NCBI RefSeq assembly: GCF_001570525.1
Contig: NZ_BBXC01000009.1
Location: 488,363 to 552,362 of the forward strand
Length of the DNA: 64,000 nt
Origin: Herbidospora sakaeratensis
GTDB taxonomy: Bacteria > Actinomycetota > Actinomycetes > Streptosporangiales > Streptosporangiaceae
Direction: 5' to 3'
Part shown: one piece after another, positions 54,423 to 62,220 of the stretch
Layout of the letters: the number at the start of each line of letters is the position of its first letter
Position numbering within the stretch: the first letter of the stretch is position 1
The notes under the pieces: model-generated
The model's database searches: none
What the model was told of the DNA's origin: nothing
Seen by the model: only the letters and a program-made list of their open reading frames with translations
Position numbers and translations under genes: made by a program

Positions 54423-55034
54423 CTATTCCTGGTCTTCCGGCGCGGCCTGTTTGAGGCGACGGAGCTGTTTCTCCAGATCCTTGATCTGGCCGCGCGAAAG
54501 ACCGGGGCTCGTCGCGACAACCCATGCGAGCGCATCGTCCAGCGTGACGATCTCTTCAGGCCGCGACACAGTCGCGGGCGGACGACTCAGCCTCCCGATC
54601 CTGGCCGGCGAAGTGCGGAGATCATCGGCTGAGACTAGACCTGTCGCCACGAGAACATCCCCAACGGAAACGTCGAACTGGCCGGCCAACCTCTCGAGCT
54701 CGCCGAAGACTTCCTCCACGGACTCCCACCGGACACGGCTGCCTGACAGCGCGAAGAGCAAACCGGGGGACGGCGCCACCTTCTGAGGCGCGGGTGCCGG
54801 CACATCGCCGCCTTCTCGAATCTCGTGGAGAGTGCCGGGAGAGAGGCCGAGCGCTCGTTCGACACGGGCGCGCGTGGCGGCCTGGGGCCACTTCTCGCCC
54901 GACTCCAAGTTGTAGATCGTCTTCACGTCGACCGAGCTCGCGGCTGCGAGTTCGGTCTGAGTCATGCCCAGCTCTCCCCGCCGCTGAGTCACAAAGGCGG
55001 CGACGTCGCCGAGCGGGGCCCGTCGTCGGCTCAT
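54423..55034 (-). CDS. Phage-type repressor, XRE helix-turn-helix
   Basis: 203-aa protein with an N-terminal XRE domain (about residues 10-70; MTQTELAAASSVDVKTIYNL, GEKWPQAATRARVERALGL) and a C-terminal part without an obvious LexA-type Ser/Lys protease site. Transcribed away from a Cro-like gene across a 178-bp gap full of repeated GGGAAC motifs. It is most likely the lysogeny repressor. ATG at 55034 is inferred; in-frame ATG codons at 55046 and 55043 are also possible and no ribosome site is clear, which fits a leaderless message. Confidence 0.75.
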   Translation of the reverse strand: MSRRRAPLGDVAAFVTQRRGELGMTQTELAAASSVDVKTIYNLESGEKWPQAATRARVERALGLSPGTLHEIREGGDVPAPAPQKVAPSPGLLFALSGSRVRWESVEEVFGELERLAGQFDVSVGDVLVATGLVSADDLRTSPARIGRLSRPPATVSRPEEIVTLDDALAWVVATSPGLSRGQIKDLEKQLRRLKQAAPEDQE

Positions 55035-55048
55035 GCAGCACATCATGA

Positions 55049-55200
55049 GGGAACATCCGGGAACAGTCGAGCTGACTACTCGGTGACGAAACCGAAACAA
55101 CCGGCAAGTCAAGGGCGTAATCGGGAACTCTTTCGGAGGTCGTGCGACTGTAGTTGCTGTTTCTTGCCGGTTCTTCCTTGAAAAGTTCCCGATTGTTCCC
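55049..55200. promoter_or_regulatory. Immunity control region: three GGGAAC direct-repeat operators and a 10-bp inverted repeat
   Basis: Sites: GGGAACATCC-GGGAAC (55049-55064), GGGCGTAATC-GGGAAC (55113-55128, first half degenerate) and, on the minus strand, GGGAACAATC-GGGAAC (55185-55200). In each the two hexamers are 10 bp apart. AACCGGCAAG (55099-55108) is matched by CTTGCCGGTT (55163-55172). One site abuts each start codon, as expected for a two-gene switch. Confidence 0.65.
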
Positions 55201-55212
55201 TAGGGTTGCGGC

Positions 55213-55482
55213 ATGACCCACCCCCTGGAACCCGAGAACGTTCGGCGAGGCGCCACCATCCGCGCCCTCACCGAAGCACACGGCTGGCGCGTGGGGGAGC
55301 TGGCCGCCGCTCTCGACAAGAGCCACTCGTTCATCAGCAACGTCATGGCCGGCCGCAAGGCCGCGCCCGTCCCGCTGTGCCGCCAGATCGCCGACCTGCT
55401 CAAGGTCCCGCTGGCCGCCATCGTCAGCCCCGAGCACTACGCCGACGCCGCCGAGCCCGCGCTCACGGGGGGCGAGTCCTGA
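55213..55482 (+). CDS. Cro-like helix-turn-helix protein
   Basis: 89-aa XRE-type protein: ENVRRGATIRALTEAHGWRV, GELAAALDKSHSFISNVMAG, PLCRQIADLLKVPLAAIVS. First gene of the rightward operon, divergent from the repressor. Probably turns the switch to early expression. The stop overlaps the next ATG (TGATG). Confidence 0.8.
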   Translation: MTHPLEPENVRRGATIRALTEAHGWRVGELAAALDKSHSFISNVMAGRKAAPVPLCRQIADLLKVPLAAIVSPEHYADAAEPALTGGES

Positions 55483-55676
55483 TGGGGGAGCGGCAGCCCG
55501 CGCACACCGCGCCATGGCTCGACCTGCCCCCGGCCGAACGGCTGAAGGACCCCGCCTTCCTGGCGTTCCTCCGCGACTCCCGCGCCTCTTCCGGGCTCCC
55601 GCCGACCATCAGCGACCCGGTGACCATCTCCCGCCTCGTGGACCTCATGCAGGTCCCGCAGGCCGCCGCGGCTTAG
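55482..55676 (+). CDS. Small element protein, 64 aa
   Basis: MGERQPAHTAPWLDLPPAER start; contains PPAERLKDPAFLAFLRDSRA and ISDPVTISRLVDLM. Unknown family, soluble, helical. Coupled to the Cro-like gene by TGATG overlap. Followed by a hairpin (CGGGC...GCCCG, about 55690-55715). Confidence 0.65.
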   Translation: MGERQPAHTAPWLDLPPAERLKDPAFLAFLRDSRASSGLPPTISDPVTISRLVDLMQVPQAAAA

Positions 55677-55760
55677 CCGCGAACTCAGGCGGGCCCCGGA
55701 GGCACCCGGAGCCCGCGAGCCCCGCTCCATCCCCCTCTTCGCAGAAGGAGAGCAGGACCG

Positions 55761-55796
55761 ATGACCATCATCTACGACGCGGCGGTGCGCCGATGA
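55761..55796 (+). CDS. 11-codon leader peptide coupled to the next gene
   Basis: ATG at 55761 after a strong GAAGGAGAGCAGG, reading MTIIYDAAVRR then TGA at 55794-55796, which overlaps the ATG of the following gene (55793). The following gene has no ribosome site of its own, so its translation probably depends on this short frame. Confidence 0.5.
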   Translation: MTIIYDAAVRR

Positions 55797-57085
55797 CGCA
55801 GCCGACGACGCCGCTGTCGATCCAGGTGTTCAACGCGCTCACCCACATGGACTGCCACCCCGGCGGCAACCTGGCCAACGCCGTCAACGCCACCAGCCCC
55901 GGCACCGGCCGCGACGTCTACAAGGCGCTCGCCACCCACCTGGGACTGAACACCGGCGGGTCCGCGACGGACGCGGCCGACGCCGTGTACGCGTGGGAGG
56001 ACTTGTCCACCAGCTACGAGATCCGCGCCACGCTGCTCGCCTGCGGGTGGGCGGAGCGGCGCCGGGAGCGCGACGCCGAGGAGGAGGCCGACCTCGCCCG
56101 GCACATCGCCGAGGCCGACGCCGCCCCCGCTGAGCAGATCGCCGCTGAGCTGCACGAGTTGAACGTGCGGCCGATCTACCGGCCGACCCGCTGGGACGTG
56201 CAGTACCGGGAGCACCTGGAGCAGCTGCACCGCAAGCACGGGAGCCGCCCGGCCGTCCCGCCACTGCGAGAGTGCTGCGCGGAGGCTACCGACCGCACGT
56301 CCCACTGGCACTGCCCACGATGCGACGCGGTGGTCGGGATGTACGGCCACGAGGAGTGCGACCGGCCGGTGCCGGTGGACCTGGCCGACGCGCTGCCGCA
56401 GGACGACTACATCTCCGCCGTAGTCGCCGCGCTGAACGCCTCCGGCATCGAGGTCTCCGATTTCTGGACCGAGGACAGCGAGACCGAGGGCACCCACTGC
56501 TACCTCGACGCCGTGATCACCCTGGCTCCGATCGCCGGAGAGGGCGACGACGACGGGTGGCCCGACGGACTGCTCCTCCTCTGGGAGTGGCACACCGGGC
56601 GCGAGGAGGGCGGCCCCGAGCGCGGCCCGTCCTGGCGCTACGCCGAGCTCCACGACGACGGCAGCAACGAGACCCCCGACGACCTGATGGTGGCCGGCTA
56701 CGCGTCCCCCGAAGCGGTCGTCGAGGCGACCCGCAAAGCCATCAACCACGAGCTCGGCGACGAGCTCATCGGCGGCTCGTGGGAGCACGCCGGCGAGCTG
56801 GCCGCCGCGTGCGAGGCGTGGGGCGCGGACGAGGCGGCCGAGCCGCCGGCCCGGGTCGCGACCATCAGGTGGATCCCGGGCCACGACCTCGGCGAGGTCC
56901 TGTACGTCGTCGCCACCACGGTGGACGGCAAGTCGACGGGCTCGACCACCGTTTCGGCCTCGAAGATCGACGCGCACAAGGCGTCGCTGGTCGAGGACGG
57001 GTGGGCGGTCCGTTGGGAGATGCCGGCGGATGTGGCCGCTGACCTCAAGGCCGCGAACGAGCACCTGGGCGGCGGTGCGCGATGA
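55793..57085 (+). CDS. Element protein of unknown function, 430 aa
   Basis: Appears to be built of parts. An N-terminal helical segment (LSIQVFNALTHMDCHPGGNL, residues about 5-90) contains ALATHLGL and LLACGWAER. A Cys cluster sits near residue 162-200 (CCAEA, HWHCPRC, HEECD), possibly a zinc ribbon. The middle (DDYISAVVAALNASGIEVSD to GLLLLWEWHTGREEG) resembles DUF6292-type modules. The last 70 residues (ATIRWIPGHDLGEVLYVVATT in parts) are beta-rich. I cannot assign a function. ATG overlaps the leader peptide stop; the gene end overlaps the next start by 4 bp. Confidence 0.7.
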   Translation: MTQPTTPLSIQVFNALTHMDCHPGGNLANAVNATSPGTGRDVYKALATHLGLNTGGSATDAADAVYAWEDLSTSYEIRATLLACGWAERRRERDAEEEADLARHIAEADAAPAEQIAAELHELNVRPIYRPTRWDVQYREHLEQLHRKHGSRPAVPPLRECCAEATDRTSHWHCPRCDAVVGMYGHEECDRPVPVDLADALPQDDYISAVVAALNASGIEVSDFWTEDSETEGTHCYLDAVITLAPIAGEGDDDGWPDGLLLLWEWHTGREEGGPERGPSWRYAELHDDGSNETPDDLMVAGYASPEAVVEATRKAINHELGDELIGGSWEHAGELAAACEAWGADEAAEPPARVATIRWIPGHDLGEVLYVVATTVDGKSTGSTTVSASKIDAHKASLVEDGWAVRWEMPADVAADLKAANEHLGGGAR

Positions 57086-57534
57086 ACTTCGAGGACCGTC
57101 TCAACTTCCAGCGGGGCATGGCGCCGTACCAGCGCCGCGTCGCCACCCTCGCCGGGATGCAGGACCTGATCGACTTCCTCGGCGACCACCGCGACTTTCC
57201 GCTGCCGTCCAATTACGTCGAGATCGAGCTGTGGAAGCCGGAGCACTCCCGCCGGGCGACCGCCACTGCCGAGCAGGCCATGGCGCAGGCGCTGACCCTC
57301 ATCGGCGAGATGGAGGACGTCACCGTCGAGCTGGCGATCGTCAACGGCACGCCCCACGCCCGAGTCGTGATCAACGGCCGGATGGAGGGCGTGTTCGTCA
57401 CGGCGACGCTCTGGGCCGAGGGCATCTGCGAACACCGGCCGGACGAGAAGCGGAAGCGCGACCGCTGGGTCGTCCCGACTCAGCTGATCGAGGCGGCCAA
57501 CAAGCAGCCGAGCGGTGGTGACGACCGTGGCTGA
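57082..57534 (+). CDS. Element protein of unknown function, 150 aa
   Basis: Soluble protein MNFEDRLNFQRGMAPYQRRV with YVEIELWKPEHSRR and a beta-rich VELAIVNGTPHARVVINGRM. Family not recognised. ATGA overlap with the gene before. Confidence 0.65.
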   Translation: MNFEDRLNFQRGMAPYQRRVATLAGMQDLIDFLGDHRDFPLPSNYVEIELWKPEHSRRATATAEQAMAQALTLIGEMEDVTVELAIVNGTPHARVVINGRMEGVFVTATLWAEGICEHRPDEKRKRDRWVVPTQLIEAANKQPSGGDDRG

Positions 57535-57799
57535 GCGCATCCCGGTCGAGGACGTTCGAGAGCTGATCCGCGAGATCACGACCATCCTCGACGTGCCCTT
57601 CTATGCCGACTACGACGACCGGGAGAAGCGGGCCGACGTGTTGGCCCATCGATCGGCCCAGCTGCGGGGTGTGCTGAAGTTCTTCGCCGAGGGGGACCTC
57701 GACTCCATCGAGTCGACCATCTCGGCCGCGCGTTCGATCGTCAGGGACCACCCCGTCACCTACCGAACCGCCGAGCAGCAGGCCGGTGATGCCCGATGA
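57527..57799 (+). CDS. Element protein of unknown function, 90 aa
   Basis: Helical acidic protein VAERIPVEDVRELIREITTI. Several in-frame GTG (57515, 57518, 57527) make the start uncertain; 57527 gives the shortest overlap (8 bp). The next gene overlaps by 4 bp. Confidence 0.55.
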   Translation: MAERIPVEDVRELIREITTILDVPFYADYDDREKRADVLAHRSAQLRGVLKFFAEGDLDSIESTISAARSIVRDHPVTYRTAEQQAGDAR

Positions 57800-58179
57800 C
57801 CGGTCTCGATCACTACCAGGAAGCCGAGGCGCTTCTTCGCCGTGCTGACGGCGCGGACCTCGACGGGCACGCCCAGTACCTCGTCGCCCGCGCCCAGGTG
57901 CACGCCACGCTCGCCCTGGCCGCCGCGACCGCCCTCCGCCCCGCGAGCGTGCCGGACGTCCACACGGCCGCCGACCTCGTCCACCGCGACGACTTCCCCC
58001 TCACCGTCATCGCCGCGTGGTGGAAGAAGGCCGGCCCCGTCGTGATCCTCTCCGCCCGCGAGGCCGGCGAGCACTTCGACGAGATCCGCCTCCACTACTA
58101 CGACACCGGCATCCGCCAGTTCGGCGACGTGATGGTGCCCCGCGACTTCCCCCTGCGCTTCGCGCCCTCCACCCCCTGA
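57796..58179 (+). CDS. Element protein of unknown function, 127 aa
   Basis: MTGLDHYQEAEALLRRADGA, a TPR-like helical start, then VIAAWWKKAGPVVILSAREA and a basic C-terminus VPRDFPLRFAPSTP. Unknown. Last gene before a G+C hairpin. Confidence 0.6.
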   Translation: MTGLDHYQEAEALLRRADGADLDGHAQYLVARAQVHATLALAAATALRPASVPDVHTAADLVHRDDFPLTVIAAWWKKAGPVVILSAREAGEHFDEIRLHYYDTGIRQFGDVMVPRDFPLRFAPSTP

Positions 58180-58187
58180 CATGCGAC

Positions 58188-58214
58188 GGCCCCCGCCAAC
58201 CACCGGCGGGGGCC
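58188..58214 (+). terminator. G+C-rich hairpin in the early operon
   Basis: Perfect arms GGCCCCCGCC (58188-58197) and GGCGGGGGCC (58205-58214), 7-nt loop, no T tract. It separates two gene groups; the following gene has its own GAGAACC leader. Confidence 0.55.
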
Positions 58215-58233
58215 CTCCAGAAACGAGAACCAC

Positions 58234-58638
58234 ATGAACGACACCATCTCCCAGGCCGACCCGCTGGTCCTGTCGCGGGACACCATCAAGCGGCTGGCCT
58301 GCAACGTCGACGACGACATCAAGGCGATCGACGCCCAGGCCGACGCCGAGGCGGCGGACCTGCAGCGGCAGATCGACGCCGTGAGGGCCAAGCAGGCGAA
58401 GACCGTCTCCGAGCTGCGGGCGGCCGTCACCAAGATGTGGACGTTCGCGGAGCCGGAGCCGACGCTGTCGGCCCTCCTGCCGCCCGACCGCCGCAACTAC
58501 CCCCCGGACCTGGACCCGTCGCAGGAAGCGGCGCTGCAGCGGTTGAACGCGGCGCACGACCTCCAGGACGCCGAGGAGGGCCTCGCCCCGCCCGCCTACC
58601 AGCGGCCGTACGTCCAGCAGGGCCAGGTGCAGTCGTGA
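58234..58638 (+). CDS. Coiled-coil element protein, 134 aa
   Basis: Residues 20-65 form a predicted coiled coil (DIKAIDAQADAEAADLQRQI, DAVRAKQAKTVSELRAAV). The Pro-rich C-terminus reads PPDRRNYPPDL, QRPYVQQGQVQS. Unknown role, perhaps DNA-metabolism associated by position. Confidence 0.65.
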   Translation: MNDTISQADPLVLSRDTIKRLACNVDDDIKAIDAQADAEAADLQRQIDAVRAKQAKTVSELRAAVTKMWTFAEPEPTLSALLPPDRRNYPPDLDPSQEAALQRLNAAHDLQDAEEGLAPPAYQRPYVQQGQVQS

Positions 58639-59249
58639 CCGTCGAGACGACCGCCGTCGAGCAGGAGTTCGTGATCCGGGCGCTGCTCGAATACGAGTAC
58701 AAGGTCAAGGCCGCCGACGCCGACGAGGCCGCCAACCTCATGCAGGACGGCGAGCGCAACCTCGGCTCCGGTCAGTGCGTCGGTTACTCGATCCACTCCG
58801 TGGTGTCCGCCGAGGCGGCAAAGAAGACGCAGACCTGGTCGGAGGACCAGGACGAGCGGACCCGCTGCAAGTGCGGCCACCTCGTCGACGAATCGCACAT
58901 CGGCCGCCACAAGCGAGACGACCAGGGCCGCGCGTTGCTGGTCAAGGGCCGCCTGGTCAAGGACACGGACCACCCCGAGGCGTGCTGCGAATACCGGTGC
59001 GACTGCGTCCGGCCCCGTCCCCTGACCACGCTCCTGGCCGACCACATCGCCGCCTCCGGGCTGCCCGGCACCACCCTGATCTCCGACCTGCCCGGCGTGA
59101 CCTGGCACCAGTCGAAGCCGCTCGCCGACCACGGCATCACGACCATGAGCGACCTGGCGGCCCGATCGAAGGCCGACCTCCTCGAGGTGCCGGGATTCGG
59201 TGACGGCCGACTGGCCAAGCTGACCGCCGCCTTGGACGGCGCGGCGTGA
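58635..59249 (+). CDS. Element protein with Cys cluster and C-terminal helix-hairpin-helix, 204 aa
   Basis: GTG 58635 overlaps the previous stop. Middle CKCGHLVDESHIGRHKRDDQ and CCEYRCDC suggest metal binding (five or six Cys/His). The C-terminal LADHGITTMSDLAARSKADL followed by LEVPGFGDGRLAKL resembles a helix-hairpin-helix like the RNA polymerase alpha C-terminal fold, so DNA binding is possible (inference). Confidence 0.65.
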   Translation: MTVETTAVEQEFVIRALLEYEYKVKAADADEAANLMQDGERNLGSGQCVGYSIHSVVSAEAAKKTQTWSEDQDERTRCKCGHLVDESHIGRHKRDDQGRALLVKGRLVKDTDHPEACCEYRCDCVRPRPLTTLLADHIAASGLPGTTLISDLPGVTWHQSKPLADHGITTMSDLAARSKADLLEVPGFGDGRLAKLTAALDGAA

Positions 59250-59428
59250 GCCGGGGCCGCCACGCGGGCCGCCGCCCCGTCCCCGCCCGGCACCAGCGCA
59301 CGGGCCGCGGGTCGTCGCTGACCGGCTGGTCCGCCCACGCCGCGATCGTCGCCATGACGCCCGTCACCACCCCGCACACGCCCTGCAAGTGCCACCACGC
59401 CCCCACCTCTGACCTGCGGAGCGCCTGA
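59246..59428 (+). CDS. Small basic element protein, 60 aa
   Basis: GTG 59246; Arg-rich N-terminus (SRGRHAGRRPVPARHQRTGR) and a C-terminal CKCHH. Kept because it overlaps both neighbours by 4 and 1 bases, filling the only gap in the operon. No family seen. Confidence 0.5.
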   Translation: MSRGRHAGRRPVPARHQRTGRGSSLTGWSAHAAIVAMTPVTTPHTPCKCHHAPTSDLRSA

Positions 59429-60069
59429 TGAGCCGCTACGAGATCACCGTCAACCAGGGCATGCCCCAACTCTGGGAAGCCCAGCACCCCTTCGCCGCGC
59501 CGTACGGCAACCGCTACCGGCCGACCGACCCGTGGAACGAGGTCGACTACACGTTCGCCTCCTGGGACGAGTTCGTCGACGAGCTCCCCGACTCCGGCAG
59601 CGCCTTCGAGCAGGTCTACAGGTGGGACTGGACCCGCGACGCCCCCGACGCCGAAGTCCAGACGGCCGACATCCTGACGATCTACTTCGTGCTCCCGCGC
59701 GAAGCCCGGCTCTCCCGCGCCGACATCACCGTCACCACCGACGACGAGCCGGCCGTCCGCGAATGGCTCACCCGCCGCGCCCAGACGATCGCCGACCTGT
59801 GGGCGCCGCTCGCGGTGTCGCCCAGGTCGTCGATCAACGACGTCACCCCGGAGATCGCCGCTCACGTGCTCTTCCAATTCGGGCACGTCGGCCTCCCCGC
59901 GAGCGGCTGGCGGGCCACCCTCCTGCTGGCCATCGCCAAGGCCGACGTGCACAACCGGGAGCTGCTCGCCCGCGGCTACCCGGGCTACGTGTTCGCCTTC
60001 GAGCTCGCTCAGGGGCGGCCCGACGGCATCGTCCTCCTGCGCGAGATCGCGAGGCCCATCCATGGCTGA
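59428..60069 (+). CDS. Element protein of unknown function, 213 aa
   Basis: MSRYEITVNQGMPQLWEAQH; acidic, Trp-rich first half (WNEVDYTFASWDEFVDEL, YRWDWTRD) then a helical part. Unknown. Overlaps the next gene by 8 bp. Confidence 0.65.
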   Translation: MSRYEITVNQGMPQLWEAQHPFAAPYGNRYRPTDPWNEVDYTFASWDEFVDELPDSGSAFEQVYRWDWTRDAPDAEVQTADILTIYFVLPREARLSRADITVTTDDEPAVREWLTRRAQTIADLWAPLAVSPRSSINDVTPEIAAHVLFQFGHVGLPASGWRATLLLAIAKADVHNRELLARGYPGYVFAFELAQGRPDGIVLLREIARPIHG

Positions 60070-60553
60070 GCGCACCCCCGCAGAGACGCTCGTGGCCGCT
60101 GTCGCCAAGCTGCGCGAGACCGCCGCAGGGGCAACACGCGGTCCGTGGGTCTCCTACGGCACGCCGGGCCGGAGCGAGGACGGCCACGCCCACACCATCA
60201 CCCGGCCCTACTGCAACAAGGGCATGTACGACCCCGACGCCGAGTGCGAGCCCGATTGCGGCACGACCGTGCTGACAACCGGCGCCGAAGGCTGCGAGGA
60301 CGACAACCTCGCGACGGGCGACGCCCTGTGGATCTGTCTCGTTCACCCCGGGCTGGCCGACCCGCTCGCCGCCTGGCTGGAGCCCTGGACCGGCATCGCC
60401 TTCGACGAGGACGCCGCGCTTCCCGTCGACCTCCAGCACGCCCTGGCCGTCGCCCGCGCGATCGTCGGGCCCGACGACGTCGCCACCGCGATCCGCGCCG
60501 CAGTCGACGGCCTGGACAACCAGCAGCTCGCCGACCTCATGGAGGGCCGCTGA
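60062..60553 (+). CDS. Element protein of unknown function, 163 aa
   Basis: MAERTPAETLVAAVAKLRET followed by AAGATRGPW, a pattern seen in many phage early proteins of unknown role. Cys/His residues in RPYCNKGMYDPDAECEPDCG may bind metal. Overlaps both neighbours. Confidence 0.65.
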   Translation: MAERTPAETLVAAVAKLRETAAGATRGPWVSYGTPGRSEDGHAHTITRPYCNKGMYDPDAECEPDCGTTVLTTGAEGCEDDNLATGDALWICLVHPGLADPLAAWLEPWTGIAFDEDAALPVDLQHALAVARAIVGPDDVATAIRAAVDGLDNQQLADLMEGR

Positions 60554-60711
60554 TGTTCGTCTTCCACGCCAGCGTCGCTCTCGTCACCGTCCTCGTCGGC
60601 GTGGTCGTCGCCGACCGGCGCGGCTACCCGGAGGCCGCCGCCAACCTCCTCAAGATCCTCCTGGTCGTCGGCGTCATCTGGATGATCGCCGTGGCGGGTG
60701 AGAGGCCGTGA
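60553..60711 (+). CDS. Small membrane protein, 52 aa
   Basis: Two hydrophobic stretches (VFHASVALVTVLVGVVVA, LLKILLVVGVIWMIAVAG). TGATG coupling at the start, GTGA at the end. First of a pair of tiny membrane proteins. Confidence 0.6.
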   Translation: MFVFHASVALVTVLVGVVVADRRGYPEAAANLLKILLVVGVIWMIAVAGERP

Positions 60712-60857
60712 TCACCTGGGTCATCGTCTCCGTGTCGGCGCTCGCCGTGCTCGCCCTCACCACCCGGGCGGCCTGGGCCCGAGCCGCGGTCGTCGCCGGG
60801 CTGCTCTCCCTGGCCGGCGCGCTGGTGTTCGCCGACCGGATCGGCGGCGGCCGATGA
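60708..60857 (+). CDS. Small membrane protein, 49 aa
   Basis: GTG 60708 (overlapping the previous stop) reads VITWVIVSVSALAVLALTTR, a transmembrane helix, then a second helix AAVVAGLLSLAGALVFA and stop at 60855-60857, overlapping the RusA start (ATGA). Supported by perfect coupling to both neighbours. Confidence 0.6.
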   Translation: MITWVIVSVSALAVLALTTRAAWARAAVVAGLLSLAGALVFADRIGGGR

Positions 60858-61384
60858 AGCTGATCACGATCACCGCCTACGGCTCACCCGAGGGGCAGGC
60901 GGCCATCTCCTGCGGGAAGAACGGGCGCGGCTACTACAGCAACGCCGCCGCCCTCGAGCCGTGGCGGGCAGCCGTCCGCAACGCGGCCATGGACCTGCTC
61001 GGCACCCACCAGCACGTCCCCCCGTTGTCGGACAAGCTCGACGACAAGGGCAAGCCGAAGAAGAACCACGCCGGCCCGTGCCAGCGGTGCGGCACCCGGA
61101 AGAAGGACCACGGCCTTCTCCGGGGTGCCCTGCGCGCCGAGTTCATCGTCGCCCTCGAGCGCCCCAAGTCGGTGCCGCTCGACCGTGACCCGATCACCCG
61201 CTCAGCGGGGGATTGGGACCACCACGGCCGCGCCATCGGCGACGCCCTCAACCAGGCGTCGGTGATGTGCGACGACGCGCAGATCGTCGACGGCCGCGTC
61301 GCCAAGTACTACGCCGGCCACCCCAACGCCCTGGCCATGCCGGGCGCGATCATCCGCATCTGGCCCATCGGCGGAACCTCATGA
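60854..61384 (+). CDS. RusA-like Holliday junction resolvase
   Basis: 176 aa. The C-terminal half has the RusA pattern: basic/acidic DWDHHGRAIGDALNQASV, then DDAQIVDGRVAKYYA with the catalytic Asp pair and Lys. The usual PDxDN reads GDWDHHG. An insertion with CQRCGTRKKDHG looks like a metal-binding finger, not present in the E. coli protein. Likely processes recombination or replication intermediates of the element. Confidence 0.75.
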   Translation: MKLITITAYGSPEGQAAISCGKNGRGYYSNAAALEPWRAAVRNAAMDLLGTHQHVPPLSDKLDDKGKPKKNHAGPCQRCGTRKKDHGLLRGALRAEFIVALERPKSVPLDRDPITRSAGDWDHHGRAIGDALNQASVMCDDAQIVDGRVAKYYAGHPNALAMPGAIIRIWPIGGTS

Positions 61385-61800
61385 CCACCAGCCAGCTCGA
61401 CCCCATGTACCAGCTCCAGCGCGAGCTCCGCCTCAACGACGCCCTCGAGAAGAAGGCGCGAGGCAAATCGCGCGGCCCGAACGCCAAGACGTTCGTCGCC
61501 TCCGTCGACGACCCCACACCCGACCCCGAAGCGCAGGCCGCCGCCCGGCGGCTCATCGCCCGCCTCGCCCCCGACGACCAGGACGTGATCCTCACCGCCC
61601 TCGGCCTGGCCGACGACCCCGACAGGAAGCTCAACCGGCGGCCCGCCACCAAGGACGCCTGCCCGGTCTGCGGCCGCACCGGCCTGCGGATGCGACTCGA
61701 GGGCGTCCTCGTCTCGCACTCCCCGAGCGCCACCAAGTCCGTCGTCACGGCTGGCCAGTGCAAGGGGAGCGGCAAGGAGCCCGTCATCCCCGCCGCCTGA
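61381..61800 (+). CDS. Element protein with Cys motif, 139 aa
   Basis: Helical N-terminus (LDPMYQLQRELRLNDALEKK), PDDQDVILTALGL and a C-terminal CPVCGRTGLRMRL. Unknown. Coupled to rusA by ATGA overlap. Confidence 0.6.
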   Translation: MTTSQLDPMYQLQRELRLNDALEKKARGKSRGPNAKTFVASVDDPTPDPEAQAAARRLIARLAPDDQDVILTALGLADDPDRKLNRRPATKDACPVCGRTGLRMRLEGVLVSHSPSATKSVVTAGQCKGSGKEPVIPAA

Positions 61801-61854
61801 ACCACCACCCCAACGAGAACCCGGCTCCTCGAGGGGCCCCAAGGAAGGAAAACC

Positions 61855-62220
61855 GTGACCGACACCAAGGGCGAGGAGCAGATCCGGCCGTTCGCCGCGA
61901 TCCTCCAAGAGCTCGACGCAGGCCGCGTCCACGACGCCCTCTCCCGCGAGATGCACACCCTCGTCAAGGCCATCCAGGACACCGGCAAGAAGGGCACCCT
62001 CACCCTCAAGGTCGAGGTGGCCCCCATCGCGCCCGGCGACACCCACGTCCTGACCATCAAGGCCGGCGTCTCCAGCGCGCCGCCCGCCACCAGCCAGCCC
62101 GTCTCGGCGTTCTTCGTTGACGGCAGCGGCAACCTCTCCCGCAACGACCCCCGCCAGCTCACCCTGCCCGGCGTCGTCCAGGAAGTCCCCTCCCTCACCC
62201 AGGCCCGGAGCGCCCAGTGA
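61855..62220 (+). CDS. Element protein of unknown function, 121 aa
   Basis: GTG 61855 after GGAAGGAAAACC. Sequence VTDTKGEEQIRPFAAILQEL, GTLTLKVEVAPIAPGDTHVL. Immediately before, and overlapping, the DUF2303 gene; probably acts with it. Confidence 0.65.
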   Translation: MTDTKGEEQIRPFAAILQELDAGRVHDALSREMHTLVKAIQDTGKKGTLTLKVEVAPIAPGDTHVLTIKAGVSSAPPATSQPVSAFFVDGSGNLSRNDPRQLTLPGVVQEVPSLTQARSAQ

